NCBI RefSeq assembly: GCF_006494775.1
Contig: NZ_CP041146.1
Coordinates: 5,636,501 to 5,700,500, forward strand
From: Nocardioides humi
GTDB lineage: Bacteria > Actinomycetota > Actinomycetes > Propionibacteriales > Nocardioidaceae
Direction: 5' to 3'
DNA length: 64,000 bases
Shown: one piece after another, positions 18,449-27,551 of the stretch
Layout of the letters: each line of letters opens with the position of its first letter
Numbering within the stretch: the first letter of the stretch is position 1
Program-made: the position numbers and the translations under genes
The notes under the pieces: generated by a model
The model's input: only the letters and a program-made list of their open reading frames with translations
The model's database searches: none
Told to the model about the DNA's origin: nothing

Positions 18449-19632
18449 CTCTTCGGCAGACCCAGCATCTGGGTGCCGATATGGGCGAGGACCAGCTCCT
18501 CGGCGACCGGGATGTTCTTGGCGATCCGGGCGTCGCGGAAGATCCGCTCGACGGGGTACTCCTTGGAGTAGGCCATCCCGCCGAGGGTCTGGAAGGCCTG
18601 GTCGGCGGCCTCCCAGCCGACCTGGGCGCCGGTGAGCTTGGCGACATTGGCCTCGTTGCCGCACGGCCGGCCCCGGTCGAAGAGCCAGGCGGCCTGGTAG
18701 GTCATCAGCCGGCCGAGCTCGGTCTTGGCCTTGAGCTGGGCGAGCGGGAACTGCAGGCCCTGGTGGGCGCCGATCGGCCGCCCGAACACCTCCCGTGAGC
18801 GGGCGTAGTCGCAGGCGATCCGCAGCGCCGCGTCGGCGGTGCCGATGCCGCCGGAGGCGGCGAGGATCCGCTCGGGGTTGAGGACGTCCCAGAGCACGGC
18901 GAAGCCGGCGTCGACCTCGCCGAGGACGTTGGCCGCGGGGACCCGGACGTCGTCGAGGAAGACCTGGCTGGAGTGCAGGATGTTGCTGCCCATCTTGGGG
19001 ATCGGCGTGTACGACAGCGTGCCGGCGGCCAGCGCCTCCTTCACGTCGACGAGGAACAGGGTGAAGCCGGCCGTGCGGGGGAGCCCGCGCTGCTTCGTCT
19101 CCGCGGCCGGGATGGTGCGGGTGACGGCGACCATCCAGTCGGCGTTCTCGACATTGGAGATCCAGACCTTCTGGCCCTTCAGGACGAACTCGTCGCCGTC
19201 GCGGCGGGCGGCGGTCGTGATCTCGATGGCGTTGCTGCCGGCGTCCGGCTCGGTGAGCGCGAGGCAGAACTGCAGCGTCCCGTCGGCCAGCCCGGGGAGG
19301 ATCCGCTCCCGCTGTGCGGGCGTGCCGTGGCGGGTCAGCGTCATCGCGCCGAAGCCCGGCGTGGTGACGTAGAAGAAGGTGCCGGCGACGCCGCCGGAGG
19401 CGCACAGGGTCATGTTGGCGACGGCCAGCTCGAGCAGCCCCTGCCCACCGCCGCCGTACTCCTCGGGGATGCACAGGCCGAACCAGCCGCCGTTGCCGAG
19501 GTCGTCGAAGACCTCCTGGGGGAAGCGGTGCTCCTCCTCGCAGCGCGACCAGTAGGCGTGGTCGTACTTGGCGGCGACGGCGGCGACGCCCTCGCGGACG
19601 GCCAGGGCGCTCTCGGGCAGGTCGAAGTCCAT
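18442..19632 (-). CDS. Acyl-CoA dehydrogenase
   Basis: A 396-residue FAD flavoenzyme that introduces an alpha,beta double bond into acyl-CoA. The signature FCLALTEPDAGSNAIEI is near residues 120-136 and KVWISNVENADWMV near 157. The C-terminal helical domain has GRPIGAHQGLQFPLAQ, and TLGGMAYSKEYPVERIFRDA holds the typical C-terminal motif. The last residue region reads IGTQMLGLPKSY. It is transcribed together with the MpaB-like gene (19-base gap), and that promoter region carries a palindrome next to a TetR gene. A role in breakdown of a lipid or hydrophobic compound under TetR control is plausible. Confidence 0.93.
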   Translation of the reverse strand: MDFDLPESALAVREGVAAVAAKYDHAYWSRCEEEHRFPQEVFDDLGNGGWFGLCIPEEYGGGGQGLLELAVANMTLCASGGVAGTFFYVTTPGFGAMTLTRHGTPAQRERILPGLADGTLQFCLALTEPDAGSNAIEITTAARRDGDEFVLKGQKVWISNVENADWMVAVTRTIPAAETKQRGLPRTAGFTLFLVDVKEALAAGTLSYTPIPKMGSNILHSSQVFLDDVRVPAANVLGEVDAGFAVLWDVLNPERILAASGGIGTADAALRIACDYARSREVFGRPIGAHQGLQFPLAQLKAKTELGRLMTYQAAWLFDRGRPCGNEANVAKLTGAQVGWEAADQAFQTLGGMAYSKEYPVERIFRDARIAKNIPVAEELVLAHIGTQMLGLPKSY

Positions 19633-19651
19633 CGGGTCGCTCCTCGGCGGG

Positions 19652-20521
19652 TCAGACGAGCCGGCGGCCGAGCCGGCGGCGCAGCCGCATGTCGGCGAGC
19701 CACAGGTTGAACGGGAAGGTGCGCAGGAACCGGGGGAGCCGGCGCTCGACCGCGCCGGCGGCCCGCAGCAGGCGGTCGAAGCGGCGCTGCTGGCGCGCGG
19801 TCCAGGGCAGGCCCATCGCCTCGCGGAACAGCGGCGGCAGGAAGCCGGTCGTCACGAACACCACGAACGGGCCGAGCAGGCGGAACGGCGGGGGGAAGTT
19901 GCGCAGCCGGGTCAGCTCCATGAGGTACGACGCGACCGCGGGGTCGATGTCGACCTCGGCCTCCGCGTCCGCCCAGTAGCGCCGGAAGGCCGCGCGGTCG
20001 GCCGGCCAGGCCTCCGCCGGCATCTGCAGCGTGGTGCCGAACCGGGCGCAGTGGGCGTAGAGCGCGTCGGCCTCGGCGCCGGGGAGCGGGCCGTGCATCC
20101 GCTCGATCATGTCGACGGTGCCGTAGTAGAGGCAGGCCGCGACCCAGGTCTGCAGGCGCGGGTCCATGGCGCGGTACTCGACCTCCTCGCCGGGCTGCGA
20201 CACGACCTGCGCGTGCTGCCGGTTGACCTCCCTGCGGAAGGCGGCCCGGTCCTCGTCGGTGCCGAGCAGGGCGACGGCGAGGTAGGTGAAGGTGGTCCGG
20301 CCGCGCTTGAACGGCCGCCTCATGGCCGCGCCGTCGTGGACCCGGCTGTTCATCACGCCGTACCCGACGCCGGGCCAGCTCAGCTGCATGATCACGTTGG
20401 CCGGGCCGGCGAGGTGGGCGCCGATGCCCGAGACGTGGTCGCGCATGTCGAAGCCCGCGGGGACGGGGAGGTCGCGCGCCCGTCGGCCGGACGCGGCGGC
20501 CGGGGAGCCGGTGGTCGCCAT
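19652..20521 (-). CDS. Oxygenase MpaB family protein (DUF2236)
   Basis: A 289-residue protein of the DUF2236/MpaB family, named for a fungal mycophenolic-acid oxygenase and related to the latex-clearing protein Lcp. Recognisable features are DHVSGIGAHLAGPANVIMQLSWPGVG near the N-terminus and VYY-type segments such as VAACLYYGTVDMIER. The family binds heme through His, although the ligand is not assigned here. ATG 20521 is preferred: a further in-frame ATG at 20575 would put 18 residues across the operator and the divergent tetR start. It is followed directly by an acyl-CoA dehydrogenase on the same strand. Confidence 0.82.
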   Translation of the reverse strand: MATTGSPAAASGRRARDLPVPAGFDMRDHVSGIGAHLAGPANVIMQLSWPGVGYGVMNSRVHDGAAMRRPFKRGRTTFTYLAVALLGTDEDRAAFRREVNRQHAQVVSQPGEEVEYRAMDPRLQTWVAACLYYGTVDMIERMHGPLPGAEADALYAHCARFGTTLQMPAEAWPADRAAFRRYWADAEAEVDIDPAVASYLMELTRLRNFPPPFRLLGPFVVFVTTGFLPPLFREAMGLPWTARQQRRFDRLLRAAGAVERRLPRFLRTFPFNLWLADMRLRRRLGRRLV

Positions 20522-20542
20522 GACGACCACGCTAGCCTGTTG

Positions 20543-20557
20543 TTGGCACTCTGCCAA
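20543..20557. promoter_or_regulatory. TetR-type operator between MpaB-like and TetR genes
   Basis: A perfect palindrome, TTGGCA-CTC-TGCCAA, lies in the 52-base divergent promoter region, 22 bases from one start and 17 from the other. This is the expected position for an autoregulating TetR repressor that also controls the divergent oxygenase and acyl-CoA dehydrogenase genes. Confidence 0.65.
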
Positions 20558-20573
20558 TAGTAGGGTGGCGGTC

Positions 20574-21170
20574 ATGACCGAAGCCGCCCGCCGCCAGCGC
20601 CTGCCCCCGGACCAGCGCCGGGAGGAGATCCTGGTCGTCGCCGAGCGGCTGTTCGCCGAGCGGCCCTACGCCGCGGTGTCGACGACCGGGATCGCGCGCG
20701 AGGCCGGCGTCGCGCGGGGCCTGCTCAACCACTACTTCGGCGACAAGCGCGCGCTCTACCTGGAGGTCGTCCGGCGCGCGTCGCTGCTGCCGACGATCGA
20801 GGACGTCCCGCTGCCCTCCGGCTCGCTGACCGAGCGGGTCGACGCGGCCGTGCACTGGTTCCTCGGGTCCATCACCCCCGAGCGGGCGACCTACCTGACC
20901 GTGCGCGCGGCCGAGGGCGTGGGGGAGGACGTCGAGGTCCGCTCGATCCTCGACCAGGCCCACGACCTGGCGGCCGGACGCGTGCTGGAGATGGTCGGCG
21001 GCGATCCCGAGGACCCGGCCGCCCGGGCCGTCGTGCGCTCCTTCGGCGAGCTCGCCCGGGGCGCCATCCGCGAGTGGTCCCGCGAGGCCACGCTCACCCG
21101 CGAGCAGGCGCACCTGCTGCTGCGGGAGAGTCTGCTGGCGGTCGTGCGGCAGGTGCTGCCGCGGCTGTGA
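20574..21170 (+). CDS. TetR/AcrR family regulator
   Basis: A 198-residue TetR-type repressor. The N-terminal HTH is evident from RREEILVVAERLFAERPYAA through GIAREAGVARGLLNHYFGDK (residues about 17-63). The C-terminal ligand domain is alpha-helical. ATG 20574 is chosen because the coding signal and the charged N-terminus begin there, although the frame extends upstream into the neighbour. It is divergent from the MpaB-like gene across a palindrome and probably represses it. Its end overlaps the convergent GGDEF gene by 77 bases, which is unusually long. Confidence 0.92.
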   Translation: MTEAARRQRLPPDQRREEILVVAERLFAERPYAAVSTTGIAREAGVARGLLNHYFGDKRALYLEVVRRASLLPTIEDVPLPSGSLTERVDAAVHWFLGSITPERATYLTVRAAEGVGEDVEVRSILDQAHDLAAGRVLEMVGGDPEDPAARAVVRSFGELARGAIREWSREATLTREQAHLLLRESLLAVVRQVLPRL

Positions 21171-22521
21171 GCTTGGCGGCGTACATCGCCCGGTCGGCGG
21201 TCGCCAGCAGCGAGCGCGGCGTGCTCGTGTGGTCCGACACCGCGGCGCCGACGCTGGCGGTGATCCGGTCGTACGGCGCGTCGGACGCCTGCCCGTAGGG
21301 GTGCGCCACCGCCGCGCGGACCCGGTCGGCGAGCCCGGCCAGCTCCTCGTGCCCGGTCGCCCGGCACAGCACGACGAACTCGTCGCCCCCGAGCCGGGCC
21401 ACCGTGTCGCCGGGGCGGATGACGCCGGTCAGCCGCCGGGCGATCTCCGTGAGCAGCAGGTCGCCCTCGTCGTGGCCCCAGGCGTCGTTGACCAGCTTGA
21501 ACCCGTCCAGGTCGAGCACGAGCACGCCGACCGCTCCCGGCGGGTGCGCGGCGAGGGCCCGCTCCAGCTCGTCGTTGAGCAGGGCGCGGTTCGCGAGGCC
21601 GGTCAGCGGGTCGTGCCCGGCCAGGTGGCGCAGCTCGGCGATCAGCTCGTTGCGGGAGTCGCGGAACAGCGCGAGCGTCAGCACCACGACGGTCAGCGCG
21701 CCGACCATGCCCTGTGCCAGGAGCGCCTGCTCCTGCGGGGCGACGTCCTGGAAGGCGCCGCGGTCGAGCAGGGTCGCGCCCATGATCGAGATGCCGGAGG
21801 CGGTCAGGAAGAGCGTGCTCGTGGTGGTGGAGAACCGCAGCGAGACCCACATCGCCGGCAGCACCACGTTGAAGGCGTTCGGGTGGCCGGGATTGAGCCA
21901 GAAGATCTCGACGAACACGACCCCGGTCAGCGCGGCGCAGGCGAGCGCCTCCGCGACCCGGGCCACCGACAGCGTCGGGCGCCGCCACCGGGCGTCCCGG
22001 ATGCGCAGCACCACCGCGACGCCGGTCAGCGCGGTCACGCCGTTGCGCACCGCGAACAGGGCGAAGGTGCGGACCAGGTCCGGCTGCCCCTCGTACGCGA
22101 ACCAGGCGGTGGCGAGGACCGCCGAGGCGAGGGTGCCGGCGGTGATCGCCACGACCAGCCGCCGGAGGTCGACCGGCTCGCGGAGCGCGACCGGCCGGCC
22201 GCCGTACCGGAGGACGATCGCGGTGACCGCGGCCAGCGCGACGTTGACGAGCACGAACCAGGCGGCGAGGGGGAGCGCGGCGCCGGTCGTCAGGTTCACG
22301 CCGACGGTCAGCAGCGCGAGCGCGGCCCAGTGCGCCGCCGCCTGCGCGCGCGGCAGGCGGCTGGCGTGCAGGCCCCAGAGGACCGCGACCGCCGCCGCCG
22401 GCCAGGCCAGGGCCACGTCGCTGCCCTCGACCCGGGTGGCCCGGCCCACCAGGATCGCCGCGGCGTAGGCGAGCGCGAACCCCGCTCCCGGCAGCGCCGC
22501 GCGCGCGACCTGTCGTGCCAT
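21094..22521 (-). CDS. Membrane-bound GGDEF diguanylate cyclase
   Basis: A 475-residue protein. The first 290 residues or so form eight or more hydrophobic helices resembling the MASE1/MASE2-type sensory membrane domains (GFALAYAAAILVGRATRVEG, VSLRFSTTTSTLFLTASG). The GGDEF domain begins at HDPLTGLANRALLNDELE (about 305) and has an intact RLGGDEFVVL near 378, so synthesis of c-di-GMP is expected. There is no EAL domain. An Ala/Pro-rich tail overlaps the end of the convergent tetR gene. It is the second c-di-GMP gene in this 6-kb stretch; a link between them is not shown. Confidence 0.9.
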   Translation of the reverse strand: MARQVARAALPGAGFALAYAAAILVGRATRVEGSDVALAWPAAAVAVLWGLHASRLPRAQAAAHWAALALLTVGVNLTTGAALPLAAWFVLVNVALAAVTAIVLRYGGRPVALREPVDLRRLVVAITAGTLASAVLATAWFAYEGQPDLVRTFALFAVRNGVTALTGVAVVLRIRDARWRRPTLSVARVAEALACAALTGVVFVEIFWLNPGHPNAFNVVLPAMWVSLRFSTTTSTLFLTASGISIMGATLLDRGAFQDVAPQEQALLAQGMVGALTVVVLTLALFRDSRNELIAELRHLAGHDPLTGLANRALLNDELERALAAHPPGAVGVLVLDLDGFKLVNDAWGHDEGDLLLTEIARRLTGVIRPGDTVARLGGDEFVVLCRATGHEELAGLADRVRAAVAHPYGQASDAPYDRITASVGAAVSDHTSTPRSLLATADRAMYAAKLTAAAAPAARPPADSPAAAGAPARG

Positions 22522-22547
22522 CGCTCGTCACGCCCTCGTCGACGGCT

Positions 22548-22579
22548 CCTCAGCCTGGATCCGTGGACCCAGGCTCAGG
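22548..22579. terminator. Hairpin between sdaA and the GGDEF gene
   Basis: Positions 22548-22562 and 22565-22579 form an inverted repeat with 13 of 15 matches and a 2-base centre (CCTCAGCCTGG... / ...CCAGGCTCAGG). It lies 37 bases downstream of the sdaA stop on the minus strand and 27 bases upstream of the GGDEF gene. It probably ends the riboswitch-controlled operon. Confidence 0.55.
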
Positions 22580-22615
22580 GGATCACATCGGCAGGGTGGA
22601 GGGCGACCCGAGGGT

Positions 22616-24004
22616 TCAGCACTCGATCACGTTGACGGCGAGCCCGCCGCGGGAGGTCTCCTTGTACTTGGTCTTCATGTCGCGGCCGGTCTCGCGCATG
22701 GTCTTGAGCGCCTTGTCCAGGCTGACCTTGTGCGAGCCGTTGCCGTGGATGGCCAGGCGGGCGGCGTTGATGGCCTTCACCGACGCGATCGCGTTGCGCT
22801 CGATGCAGGGGATCTGCACCAGGCCGCCGACCGGGTCGCAGGTGAGGCCGAGGTTGTGCTCGATGCCGACCTCGGCGGCGTTCTCGACCTGCTCGGGCGT
22901 GCCGCCGAGCACCTCGCAGAGGGCGCCGGCCGCCATCGCGCAGGCCGAGCCGACCTCGCCCTGGCAGCCGACCTCGGCGCCCGAGATCGAGGCGTTCGTC
23001 TTGGCCAGGATGCCGATCGCGGCGCCGGTGAGCAGGAACCGGACGATGCCGTCCTCGACCTGCTTCGGGGACAGCCCGGTCGCGGCGAAGCGCACCCAGT
23101 AGTGCAGGACGGCGGGGACGATCCCGGCCGCGCCGTTGGTGGGGGCGGTCACGACCCGGCCGCCGGAGGCGTTCTGCTCGTTGACCGCGAGCGCGAACAG
23201 GTTGACCCAGTCGATCACGTCGAGCGGGTCGGCGCCGGTGCCGTCAGCGGCGGTGAGCCGCGCGTGGAGCTCGGGTGCGCGCCGCGGGACCTTGAGCCCG
23301 CCCGGCAGCGCGCCCTCGCGGTGGCAGCCCTCCTCCACGCACGCCGCCATGACGCGCCAGATCTCCAGCAGTCCGGCGCGGACCTCCGCCTCGGTGCGCC
23401 AGGTCAGCTCGTTGGCGAGCATCACGTCGGAGACGCTCATCCGCTCGCGCTCGCAGACCGCGAGCAGCTCGCCGCCGGTGCTGAACGGGTACGGCAGCAC
23501 GGTGTCGTCCACGACGACCCGGTCGGCGCCGACCTGGCTGTCGTCGACGACGAAGCCGCCGCCCACGGAGTAGTAGGTGCGGGCGCGCAGCTCCGCGCCG
23601 CCGGCGTCGTAGGCGGTGAAGACCATTCCGTTGGGGTGGGCGGGCAGGGACTGGCGGCGGTGCATGACGACGTCGTCGGCCTCGAACCCGATGACGTGCC
23701 CGCCGGCCAGCCGGAGCTCCCGACGGTCGAGGATCGCGGCCACCCGGGCGTCGTACGTCGTCGTGTCGGTCGTCGCCGGGTCGTCGCCCTCGAGGCCGAG
23801 GATCACGGCCTTCACGGAGCCGTGGCCGTGCCCGGTCGCGCCGAGCGAGCCGAACAGCTCGGCCCGCACCCGGGCGACCCGGGCGAGCTCGCCGTCGGCG
23901 GCGAGGGCCTCGGCGAAGGTCCGCGCCGCCCGCATCGGGCCGACCGTGTGCGACGACGACGGCCCGATGCCGATCGAGTAGAGGTCGAAGACGCTCAGCG
24001 CCAC
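22616..24004 (-). CDS. sdaA: L-serine ammonia-lyase (iron-sulfur type)
   Basis: A 462-residue single-chain L-serine dehydratase converting serine to pyruvate and ammonia. The N-terminal beta domain opens with [16 protein letters not shown]. The catalytic alpha domain holds [20 protein letters not shown], and the Cys residues in [13 protein letters not shown] and [18 protein letters not shown] bind the [4Fe-4S] cluster. GTG 24004 starts the conserved [14 protein letters not shown]. It follows glyA by 49 bases and is the last gene of the gcvT-gcvH-glyA-sdaA series. Its presence makes the operon a glycine-to-pyruvate outlet. Confidence 0.96.
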   Translation of the reverse strand: MALSVFDLYSIGIGPSSSHTVGPMRAARTFAEALAADGELARVARVRAELFGSLGATGHGHGSVKAVILGLEGDDPATTDTTTYDARVAAILDRRELRLAGGHVIGFEADDVVMHRRQSLPAHPNGMVFTAYDAGGAELRARTYYSVGGGFVVDDSQVGADRVVVDDTVLPYPFSTGGELLAVCERERMSVSDVMLANELTWRTEAEVRAGLLEIWRVMAACVEEGCHREGALPGGLKVPRRAPELHARLTAADGTGADPLDVIDWVNLFALAVNEQNASGGRVVTAPTNGAAGIVPAVLHYWVRFAATGLSPKQVEDGIVRFLLTGAAIGILAKTNASISGAEVGCQGEVGSACAMAAGALCEVLGGTPEQVENAAEVGIEHNLGLTCDPVGGLVQIPCIERNAIASVKAINAARLAIHGNGSHKVSLDKALKTMRETGRDMKTKYKETSRGGLAVNVIEC

Positions 24005-24053
24005 GGGATCACCGGCTCCTGGGTTCCATGCCTTCGACGGTACCGCCGCGCGG

Positions 24054-25331
24054 TCACGACAGCCCCGGGTACAGCGGATGGGCGGCGGCCAGCGTCGCGA
24101 CCCGGTCGCGGAGCCGGGTGGCCGCGCCGTCGTCGTACGACGGCCGGAGGGCCTCGGCGATCACGTCGGCGACCTCCGCGAACGCCTCGGCGCCGAAGCC
24201 GCGGGTGGCGAGCGCCGGCGTGCCGATCCGCAGCCCGGACGTGACCATCGGCGGCCGCGGGTCGAAGGGGACCGCGTTGCGGTTGACCGTCAGCCCGATC
24301 CCGTGCAGCCGGTCCTCGGCCTGCCGGCCGTCGAGCTCGGAGTCGCGCAGGTCGACGAGCACGAGATGCACGTCGGTGCCGCCGGTCAGCACGGAGACGC
24401 CGGCGCCGGCGACATCGGGCCGGGTCAGCCGCTCGGCGATGATCCGCGCCCCCTCCAGCGTGCGCTCCTGCCGCTCCCGGAACTCCGGCGAGGCGGCCAT
24501 CTTGAACGCGACCGCCTTGGCGGCGACGACGTGCTCGAGCGGGCCGCCCTGCTGGCCGGGGAAGACCGCGCTGTTGATCCTCTTCGCGAGCTCGGCCCTG
24601 CTCAGGATGACGCCGCCGCGCGGGCCGCCGAGCGTCTTGTGGGTGGTCGTGGTGACGATGTCCGCGTGGGGGACCGGGCTCGGGTGCAGCCCGGCGGCGA
24701 CCAGGCCGGCGAAGTGCGCCATGTCGACCATGAGGTGGGCGCCCACGAGGTCGGCGATCCGGCGGAACTCCGCGAAGTCCAGCTGCCGCGGGTACGCCGA
24801 CCAGCCGGCCACGATCAGCCTCGGCCGGTGCTCGAGGGCCAGCCGCTCCACCTCGGCCATGTCGACCCGGAGGTCCGTGTCGTCGACGTGGTAGGCGACG
24901 ACGTCGTAGAGCCGGCCGGAGAAGTTGATCCGCATGCCGTGGGTCAGGTGGCCGCCGTGCGCGAGGTCCAGGCCGAGGATCGTGTCGCCGGGCTCGAGCA
25001 GCGCGAACATCGCGGCGGCGTTGGCCTGCGCGCCCGAGTGCGGCTGCACGTTGGCGGCCTCGGCGCCGAACAGCTCCTTGACCCGGTCGATGGCGAGCTG
25101 CTCGACGACGTCGACGTGCTCGCAACCGCCGTAGTAGCGGCGGCCGGGGTAGCCCTCGGCGTACTTGTTGGTCAGCACCGAGCCCTGGGCCTCCATGACG
25201 GCGACGGGGGCGAGGTTCTCCGACGCGATCAGCTCGAGCGTGCCCTGCTGGCGGGCGAGCTCGGCGGCGATGGCGGCATGGACGTCGGGGTCGTACGCCG
25301 CGAGCGGCTGGTCGAGCATCCGCTGCGTCAT
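24054..25331 (-). CDS. glyA: Serine hydroxymethyltransferase
   Basis: A 425-residue PLP enzyme interconverting serine and glycine with (methylene-)tetrahydrofolate. [18 protein letters not shown] near the N-terminus, [14 protein letters not shown], and the PLP lysine in [14 protein letters not shown] (near residue 230) are all present. Its start overlaps the end region of gcvH (the gcvH stop begins 4 bases upstream), indicating coupled translation. With the glycine cleavage proteins it would use the methylene-THF from one glycine to turn a second glycine into serine. In actinobacteria a second glyA often exists elsewhere, so this copy may be dedicated to glycine catabolism. Confidence 0.96.
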   Translation of the reverse strand: MTQRMLDQPLAAYDPDVHAAIAAELARQQGTLELIASENLAPVAVMEAQGSVLTNKYAEGYPGRRYYGGCEHVDVVEQLAIDRVKELFGAEAANVQPHSGAQANAAAMFALLEPGDTILGLDLAHGGHLTHGMRINFSGRLYDVVAYHVDDTDLRVDMAEVERLALEHRPRLIVAGWSAYPRQLDFAEFRRIADLVGAHLMVDMAHFAGLVAAGLHPSPVPHADIVTTTTHKTLGGPRGGVILSRAELAKRINSAVFPGQQGGPLEHVVAAKAVAFKMAASPEFRERQERTLEGARIIAERLTRPDVAGAGVSVLTGGTDVHLVLVDLRDSELDGRQAEDRLHGIGLTVNRNAVPFDPRPPMVTSGLRIGTPALATRGFGAEAFAEVADVIAEALRPSYDDGAATRLRDRVATLAAAHPLYPGLS

Positions 25332-25332
25332 C

Positions 25333-25704
25333 TCAGGCCTCCACCAGCGCGTCGTAGGCCGCGGCGTCGAGCAGCTCGCCGGGATCGGTGACCCGGACGA
25401 CGAACAGCCAGCCGGCGCCGAACGGGTCGCTGTTGACCAGGCTCGGGTCGGCGTCGACGGCGTCGTTGACCTCGACCACCTCGCCGGTCACGGGGGCGTA
25501 GAGGTCGCTGACGGACTTGGTGGACTCCAGCTCGCCGCAGGCCTCGCCGGCCGTGACGGCGCTGCCGACGGCCGGCAGGTCGACGTACACGACGTCGCCG
25601 AGGGCGTCGGCGGCGAACGCGGTGACGCCGACCCGGGCGGTGTCGCCGTCGGCGCTGATCCACTCGTGCTCGGCGGTGTACTGGAGGTGGGTGGGGTTGC
25701 TCAT
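25333..25704 (-). CDS. gcvH: Glycine cleavage system H protein
   Basis: A 123-residue lipoyl carrier protein of the glycine cleavage complex. [22 protein letters not shown] opens the fold, and the lipoylated lysine is Lys63 in [14 protein letters not shown]. It shuttles the aminomethyl group between P, T and L proteins. ATG 25704 begins the conserved N-terminus, with AGGAG upstream. It lies 26 bases after gcvT and is coupled to glyA. The decarboxylase gcvP is not in this window. Confidence 0.97.
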   Translation of the reverse strand: MSNPTHLQYTAEHEWISADGDTARVGVTAFAADALGDVVYVDLPAVGSAVTAGEACGELESTKSVSDLYAPVTGEVVEVNDAVDADPSLVNSDPFGAGWLFVVRVTDPGELLDAAAYDALVEA

Positions 25705-25730
25705 GGTGGGCTCCTGGCAGGTCGGTGAGG

Positions 25731-26864
25731 TCAGCGGGGGCGGGTGTAGAAGGGCAGGTCGACGACGTCGGCGTCCTCGAGGGCGCCGCGCAGCGAGACG
25801 GCGAGGCGGGTGCCGGGCGCCGCGAGGCGCGGCGGCACGTAGGCCATCGCGATCGGCCGCTCCAGCGTGGGCGAGGGGGAGCCGCTGGTGACCTCGCCGA
25901 CCTCGGCGCCGGTCGCGGGGTCGACGACGGGGTAGCCGGCGCGGGGCGATCGCCGCCCGCGGGCCGCCAGGCCGACGAGCACCCGCTGCGGGCCGTCCTC
26001 CTCGCGCTTCGCGAGCGCCTCCCGGCCGACGAAGCCGCCGGGCTTGTCGAGGACGACGACCCGGCCGAGGTTCGCCTCGTACGGCGTGGTGGCGCGGGTG
26101 AGCTCGTGGCCGTAGAGCGGCATCCCCGCCTCCAGGCGGAGCGTGTCGCGGCACGCGAGGCCCGCCGGCACCAGTCCGTGCGGGTCACCGGCCCGCTGCA
26201 GCGCGGCCCACACGGCCGGCGCCTCGGCCGGCCGGCAGTAGACCTCGAAGCCGTCCTCGCCGGTGTAGCCGGTCCGCGCGAGCAGCACGTCGATGCCCGC
26301 GACGGTGCCGGCGTCGATGGCGTAGTACTTCAGCGACGGCACGTCGAGCGCGGTCAGCTCCGCGACGATCGCCGCCGACGCCGGGCCCTGGACCGCCAGC
26401 AGCGCCCAGTCCGCCGACGTGTCGCGGACCGTGGCGTCGTACCCCCGGGCGCGGGCGGCGAGCTCCGGCGCGACCACGGCGACATTGCTCGCGTTGGCGA
26501 CGACCAGGTAGTGCTCGTCGGCGAGCCGGTAGACGACGAGGTCGTCGATGATCCCGCCGTCCTCGGCACAGATCATGGAGTAGCGGGCGCGGCCGACGCC
26601 GATCGCGGACGGCCGGCCCACGAGCGCGTGGTCGAGCGCCGCGCCGGCACCCGGCCCGGTCAGCTCGATCTCGCCCATGTGGGTGAGGTCGAAGAGGCCG
26701 GCGGTGGCGCGGACCGCGCGGTGCTCGGCCGTCTCCGAGCCGTAGCGGACCGGCATCTGCCAGCCGGCGAAGTCGGTGAACGACGCGCCGAGCGCGGCGT
26801 GGACGTCGTGGAGGAGGGTACGGCGCGGGGACGCCGCGGGGGACCCGTCGGGGTCGGTCGTCAT
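25731..26864 (-). CDS. gcvT: Aminomethyltransferase (glycine cleavage T protein)
   Basis: A 377-residue T protein, which releases ammonia from the aminomethyl group on H protein and passes the carbon to tetrahydrofolate. Motifs are [17 protein letters not shown] and [21 protein letters not shown] sequence near the N-terminus (read here as [16 protein letters not shown]), [15 protein letters not shown] in the middle, and [21 protein letters not shown] 26864 is chosen because the family similarity starts at [20 protein letters not shown] soon after. The first gene behind the glycine riboswitch, it is 50 bases from its end. Confidence 0.97.
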   Translation of the reverse strand: MTTDPDGSPAASPRRTLLHDVHAALGASFTDFAGWQMPVRYGSETAEHRAVRATAGLFDLTHMGEIELTGPGAGAALDHALVGRPSAIGVGRARYSMICAEDGGIIDDLVVYRLADEHYLVVANASNVAVVAPELAARARGYDATVRDTSADWALLAVQGPASAAIVAELTALDVPSLKYYAIDAGTVAGIDVLLARTGYTGEDGFEVYCRPAEAPAVWAALQRAGDPHGLVPAGLACRDTLRLEAGMPLYGHELTRATTPYEANLGRVVVLDKPGGFVGREALAKREEDGPQRVLVGLAARGRRSPRAGYPVVDPATGAEVGEVTSGSPSPTLERPIAMAYVPPRLAAPGTRLAVSLRGALEDADVVDLPFYTRPR

Positions 26865-26914
26865 GCGGGAGGCTTCCTCGTGGAGAGCGCGGCGGACGCC
26901 GCGCTCGTGGCTGG

Positions 26915-27112
26915 GTTGCCTCCCCGCTCTGTCATCGCTACCTGAGAGCTTCACCGCCCGGTCGGGCGGCTTGCACCGTGGGTGCGGGCCGGTCGATCCG
27001 GTCCGACTTTCCAGAGTTCGCCTCGACCCGGCGGTCAGGGTGCCTGAGAGATTCGTGGGGAGATTTGCTCCTTCGGCGCCCGGTCCTCGTGGGACCCGGG
27101 ACTCTCCCGCCG
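26915..27112 (-). ncRNA. Tandem glycine riboswitch
   Basis: Read on the minus strand, this leader has two consecutive glycine aptamers. The first holds GCGGGAGAGT, GGCGCCGAAGGAGCAAA, AATCTCTCAGGCACC and AACTCTGGAAAG. The second holds GCAAGCCGCCCG, GGTGAAGCTCTCAGGTA and GACAGAGCGGGGAGGC. These are hallmark conserved blocks of the gcvT element. The tandem arrangement is the classic form, which usually turns expression on when glycine is plentiful. It lies upstream of gcvT-gcvH-glyA-sdaA, so all four genes are predicted to respond to glycine. Confidence 0.95.
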
Positions 27113-27194
27113 GGGTTCGAACAGCGCGATGTTCAGTTGTCGGGCACGAGGGTAGCAGCGTGGGACGGTGTAGCGTATCGGCTACGCTTGGTCC

Positions 27195-27551
27195 ATGAGG
27201 GATCTCGACGAGTTGGCCGGCCCCACCACCGCGGGCTACATCCGGCGGACCGCCGCCAACCTGCTCAAGGACGCCCGGATCCGCACCGGTCTCACCCAGC
27301 AGCAGGTCGCCGACGCCGCCGGCGTCCCGCGCTCGACGATCGCCCGGATCGAGACGGGCAGGATGCAGCCGACCATTCCCACCTTGGACACGATCCTGAT
27401 CTCCATCGGCCTGGAGCTGCGCCTGCGGCTGGAGGTCTTCGACGACCACGACCGAGTGCTGGACCGTCGGGCGGCCGCCTATCCGGCCCGCCAGGCGGAG
27501 ATCGACGCCGGCCTTGACGCATTCGTCGAGAAGTACCGACCCGCGATATGA
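27195..27551 (+). CDS. XRE-family HTH protein
   Basis: A 118-residue DNA-binding protein. The lambda-repressor-like HTH covers residues about 20-75 (ARIRTGLTQQQVADAAGVPR, STIARIETGRMQPTIPTLDT). The C-terminal 40 residues are polar and helical. Its stop overlaps the start of the nucleotidyltransferase gene by 4 bases (ATGA), so the two are coupled. An XRE protein paired with an MNT-like nucleotidyltransferase resembles toxin-antitoxin arrangements, with this protein as antitoxin or autoregulator. That function is inference. Confidence 0.88.
   Translation: MRDLDELAGPTTAGYIRRTAANLLKDARIRTGLTQQQVADAAGVPRSTIARIETGRMQPTIPTLDTILISIGLELRLRLEVFDDHDRVLDRRAAAYPARQAEIDAGLDAFVEKYRPAI

Noticed and set aside
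27101..27122. tRNA-like GGGGTTCGAA sequence
   Set aside because: It resembles a T-loop but belongs to the 5' edge of the glycine riboswitch; no cloverleaf surrounds it.
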